Positions 61,626-63,561 of a stretch of DNA of 63,561 nt are shown one piece after another. Numbering within the stretch: the stretch's first letter is position 1; every line of letters starts with the position of its first letter. The DNA comes from Planctomycetota bacterium. Lineage in GTDB: Bacteria; Planctomycetota; JAPUJT01. Both the position numbers and the translations under genes were made by a program. A model generated the notes under the pieces. It did not search any database, had not been told where the DNA came from, and saw only the letters and a program-made list of their open reading frames with translations. The stretch covers positions 1 through 63,561 of the forward strand of contig JAPUJT010000165.1 in NCBI GenBank assembly GCA_027296055.1, in the 5' to 3' direction.

Positions 61626-62915
61626 TTAACCTCTCTCTTCGGTGGGGATGTAGCTGCGTTGGCCGTGGCCGAGGTAGACCTGCCGTGGCCGGGCGATCTT
61701 CTGCTCGCTGTCCTGGAGCATCTCTTCCCACTGGGCCAACCACCCGGCCGTTCGCGGGATGGCGAACAGGACCGTGAAAGTAGAGGTAGGGAATCCCATC
61801 GCCTGGTAAATGATGCCGGAGTAGAAGTCTACGTTCGGGTAGAGCTTCCGCTTGACGAAGTATTCGTCCTCCAAGGCGATCCGCTCCAACTCGATGGCAA
61901 TATCGAGGAGAGGGCTCCTCTCCGTCACCTCGAAGACTTCCTCCGCCGTCTTCCTCAGGATCTTGGCCCTCGGATCATAGTTCTTGTAGACACGGTGGCC
62001 GAAGCCCATCAGCTTCCGTTCGCCGTCCTTCACGCTCTTGATGAACGAGGGGATCTTGTCCGTAGAGCCGATCTCCGCCAGCATCTTCAGGACCTGCTCA
62101 TTCGCCCCTCCATGGAGAGGGCCGTAAAGGGCCGCCGCGGCGGCGGCGACGGACGAGTAAGGATCGGTGAGTGAACTGCCGACGCTTCGCATCGTGTTGG
62201 CGCTGCAGTTCTGCTCGTGGTCCGCGTGAAGGATGAACAGGACGTCCAGGGCCCGAGCGAGCGCCGGGTCGGGTTTGTACTTCAGCTCCGTCGCCTTGAA
62301 GAGCATGTTGAGGAAGTTCTCGGTGTAGGACAGGTCGTTGTCCGGGTAGGCGTACGGGCGTCCGAGGCTGTGCCGGTAGGCGAAGGCGGCCAGGGTCGGC
62401 ATCTTGGCGATCAGGCGCTGGATCTGTCTCTTACGGGATTCCGGGTCGTGGATGTTTCGACCCAGAGGATAGAAGGTGGACATCGCCGCCACGGTACTCA
62501 CGAGGATGCCCATCGGATGGGCGTCATGGTGGAATCCGTCCATGAATTTCTTGATGTTCTCGTGCAACATCGTGTGATTCGTGATGTTGTTCTCCCACTC
62601 CAGAGCCTGCTGCCGCGTGGGCAGCTCCCCTTTCAGGATCAGGTACGCCGTCTCCAGAAAGTTGCTCTTTTCCGCCAGCTCCTCGATCGGGTACCCCCGG
62701 TATCGGAGGATCCCCTTCTCGCCGTCGATGAACGTGACGCGGCTCCTGCAGGAGGCGGTGTTCATGAAGGCCGGATCGTAGGCCATCATGCCGAAGTCGT
62801 CGGGGGAGACCTTGATCTGTCGGAGATCCATCGAACGGATCGTCGAGTTCTCGATGGGAAGCTCGTAGGTCTTCCCCGTCCGGTTGTCGGTAAGCGTCAG
62901 GGTATCCTTGGGCAT
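61626..62915 (-). CDS. gltA: citrate synthase
   Basis: Condenses acetyl-CoA and oxaloacetate in the TCA cycle. 429 residues from ATG 62915, with AAGGAG before it; a longer frame to 63038 overlaps the TrkA-C gene. Catalytic histidine regions LHADHEQNCSAN and LYGPLHGGANEQ, and GFGHRVYKNYDPRAK and the terminal RPRQVYLGHGQRSY. Type II (hexameric) citrate synthase length and start (LTDNRTGKTYELPI). The 2-oxoacid oxidoreductase at the other end of the window would work in the same cycle. Confidence 0.97.
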   Translation of the reverse strand: MPKDTLTLTDNRTGKTYELPIENSTIRSMDLRQIKVSPDDFGMMAYDPAFMNTASCRSRVTFIDGEKGILRYRGYPIEELAEKSNFLETAYLILKGELPTRQQALEWENNITNHTMLHENIKKFMDGFHHDAHPMGILVSTVAAMSTFYPLGRNIHDPESRKRQIQRLIAKMPTLAAFAYRHSLGRPYAYPDNDLSYTENFLNMLFKATELKYKPDPALARALDVLFILHADHEQNCSANTMRSVGSSLTDPYSSVAAAAAALYGPLHGGANEQVLKMLAEIGSTDKIPSFIKSVKDGERKLMGFGHRVYKNYDPRAKILRKTAEEVFEVTERSPLLDIAIELERIALEDEYFVKRKLYPNVDFYSGIIYQAMGFPTSTFTVLFAIPRTAGWLAQWEEMLQDSEQKIARPRQVYLGHGQRSYIPTEERG

Positions 62916-62937
62916 CGTGGCGCTCCTTCTTTCCAGC

Positions 62938-63561
62938 CTATTCCTCTTTTGCCTTGGTGAACCGTCCCGGCTTCGTCGGTGATCTCGCGGTGGCAAGCCT
63001 TCGCACCTTTTCCGCCGGCCCGTAGCAGACGATCTCATCGCCGTCCAGGATCTCGGTGTCGGCCCTCGGGCTGGAGATCAGCTTCGTCCCCCTCTCGATC
63101 GCGAGGACGAGGACTCCGCGGGAGCCCCAGGCGAGATCTTGCAGTGTCTTGCCCGTCGCGGGATGGCCGTCACGGATGCGGATCTCGGAGATCCCGTAGC
63201 CCTTACCGAGCTGGAGGACGCGCTCGAAGTGGGGCATCGCTAGGTCCGTCACCTGGGCGAGCCGCTTCTCTATGAACCTGGAGAGCCACCGATTCACCCA
63301 GTTCGCGATGGCGAGCCGATAGATCACCAACGTGCTGAATATGAAGAGGGCCGCCATGGCGACCTTGATCTCGGGGTCGGTGCCGCCGAATTCTGTTTTA
63401 CTCGTGCCCATCCCCTGAAAGGACTGAAAGACGGCGGCGATCGCCACCGCCATGCCCGCGTTCCCGGCGATCATCAGGGCCTTGACGATCTTTCTCCTGC
63501 GACGGCCCTTGGTGATCGTCTCGGCCTCCTTGGTGGTGAACCCCGTACCGGTGAAGGCCGA
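62938..63561 (-). CDS. membrane protein with C-terminal TrkA-C domain, 5' end outside window
   Basis: The frame is open to the window edge. The visible part (207 residues) starts in SAFTGTGFTTKEAE, then GRRRRKIVKALMIAGNAGMAVAIAAVF, one more hydrophobic segment (VAMAALFIFSTLVIYRLAI), a linker, and a TrkA C-terminal (RCK_C) domain (YGISEIRIRDGHPATGKTLQDLAW...GDEIVCYGPAEKVRRLA). It probably belongs to the family of small channel-like proteins with a ligand-sensing TrkA-C domain. An ATG at 63474 lies inside the membrane part and is not the start. It ends 22 bases before citrate synthase. Confidence 0.8.
   Translation of the reverse strand, partial: SAFTGTGFTTKEAETITKGRRRRKIVKALMIAGNAGMAVAIAAVFQSFQGMGTSKTEFGGTDPEIKVAMAALFIFSTLVIYRLAIANWVNRWLSRFIEKRLAQVTDLAMPHFERVLQLGKGYGISEIRIRDGHPATGKTLQDLAWGSRGVLVLAIERGTKLISSPRADTEILDGDEIVCYGPAEKVRRLATARSPTKPGRFTKAKEE

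Overview
The window is a GC-rich, gene-dense piece of a bacterial chromosome, read as raw sequence with no database search. Many predicted lipoproteins with clear lipoboxes, an ABC system of the LolD/MacB type, a Wzx-type flippase and electron-transfer flavoprotein:quinone oxidoreductase point to a diderm, respiring bacterium. The 2-oxoacid:ferredoxin oxidoreductase, the planctomycete-style cytochrome tail on a lipoprotein and a large secreted protein with repeated LSm-like segments suggest an uncultured lineage (Planctomycetota or a neighbouring phylum). That placement is a guess. No rRNA, tRNA, CRISPR array or complete insertion sequence was seen.

Layout. 1-3270: 3' part of a sigma-54 response regulator, then a TPP riboswitch with promoter and terminator controlling thiC. 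3375-9259: a likely operon of a 2x[4Fe-4S] ferredoxin, korA, korB, a DUF1285-like protein, ETF:quinone oxidoreductase and a lipoprotein, which could move electrons from 2-oxoacid oxidation towards quinone. 9308-31658: a surface-polysaccharide locus in two converging arms. The rightward arm is a flippase, an FkbM methyltransferase and two glycosyltransferases. The leftward arm runs about 18 kb from a PilZ protein through wecB, GT4, polymerase/ligase, GT4, pssD, pssE, GT2, a GDP-mannose 3,5-epimerase-like gene, a two-domain oxidoreductase, heparinase II/III, GT4, wecC and GT39 to a carbamoyltransferase. A near-consensus promoter sits in front of the PilZ gene, so c-di-GMP may control this arm.

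31798-34894: an SDR, two small Rieske proteins, a cysteine desulfurase and, divergently, an A-type Fe-S carrier. A REP-like inverted repeat follows, then three tandem lipoproteins, a CstA-type transporter with its own promoter, and a MutT-like Nudix protein. 38495-44506: an FN3/cytochrome lipoprotein, a GYD protein, two large membrane proteins, a zinc-ribbon protein and a Nudix hydrolase with an apparently leaderless start. 44562-45907: a DinB-like gene that loses its 3' end next to a visibly AT-richer alcohol dehydrogenase gene, probably a foreign insertion.

46014-52077: a leftward operon of an ABC ATPase, two MacB/FtsX permeases, a metallophosphoesterase and the LSm-like secreted protein. 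52192-55801: two lipoproteins of unknown role. 55937-60543: two alkaline-phosphatase-superfamily enzymes flanking a membrane protein. 60600-63561: a CDF metal exporter, citrate synthase, and the end of a membrane protein with a TrkA-C domain. Translational coupling is common: ATGA overlaps occur at many junctions, and TTGA overlaps with TTG starts occur at three.
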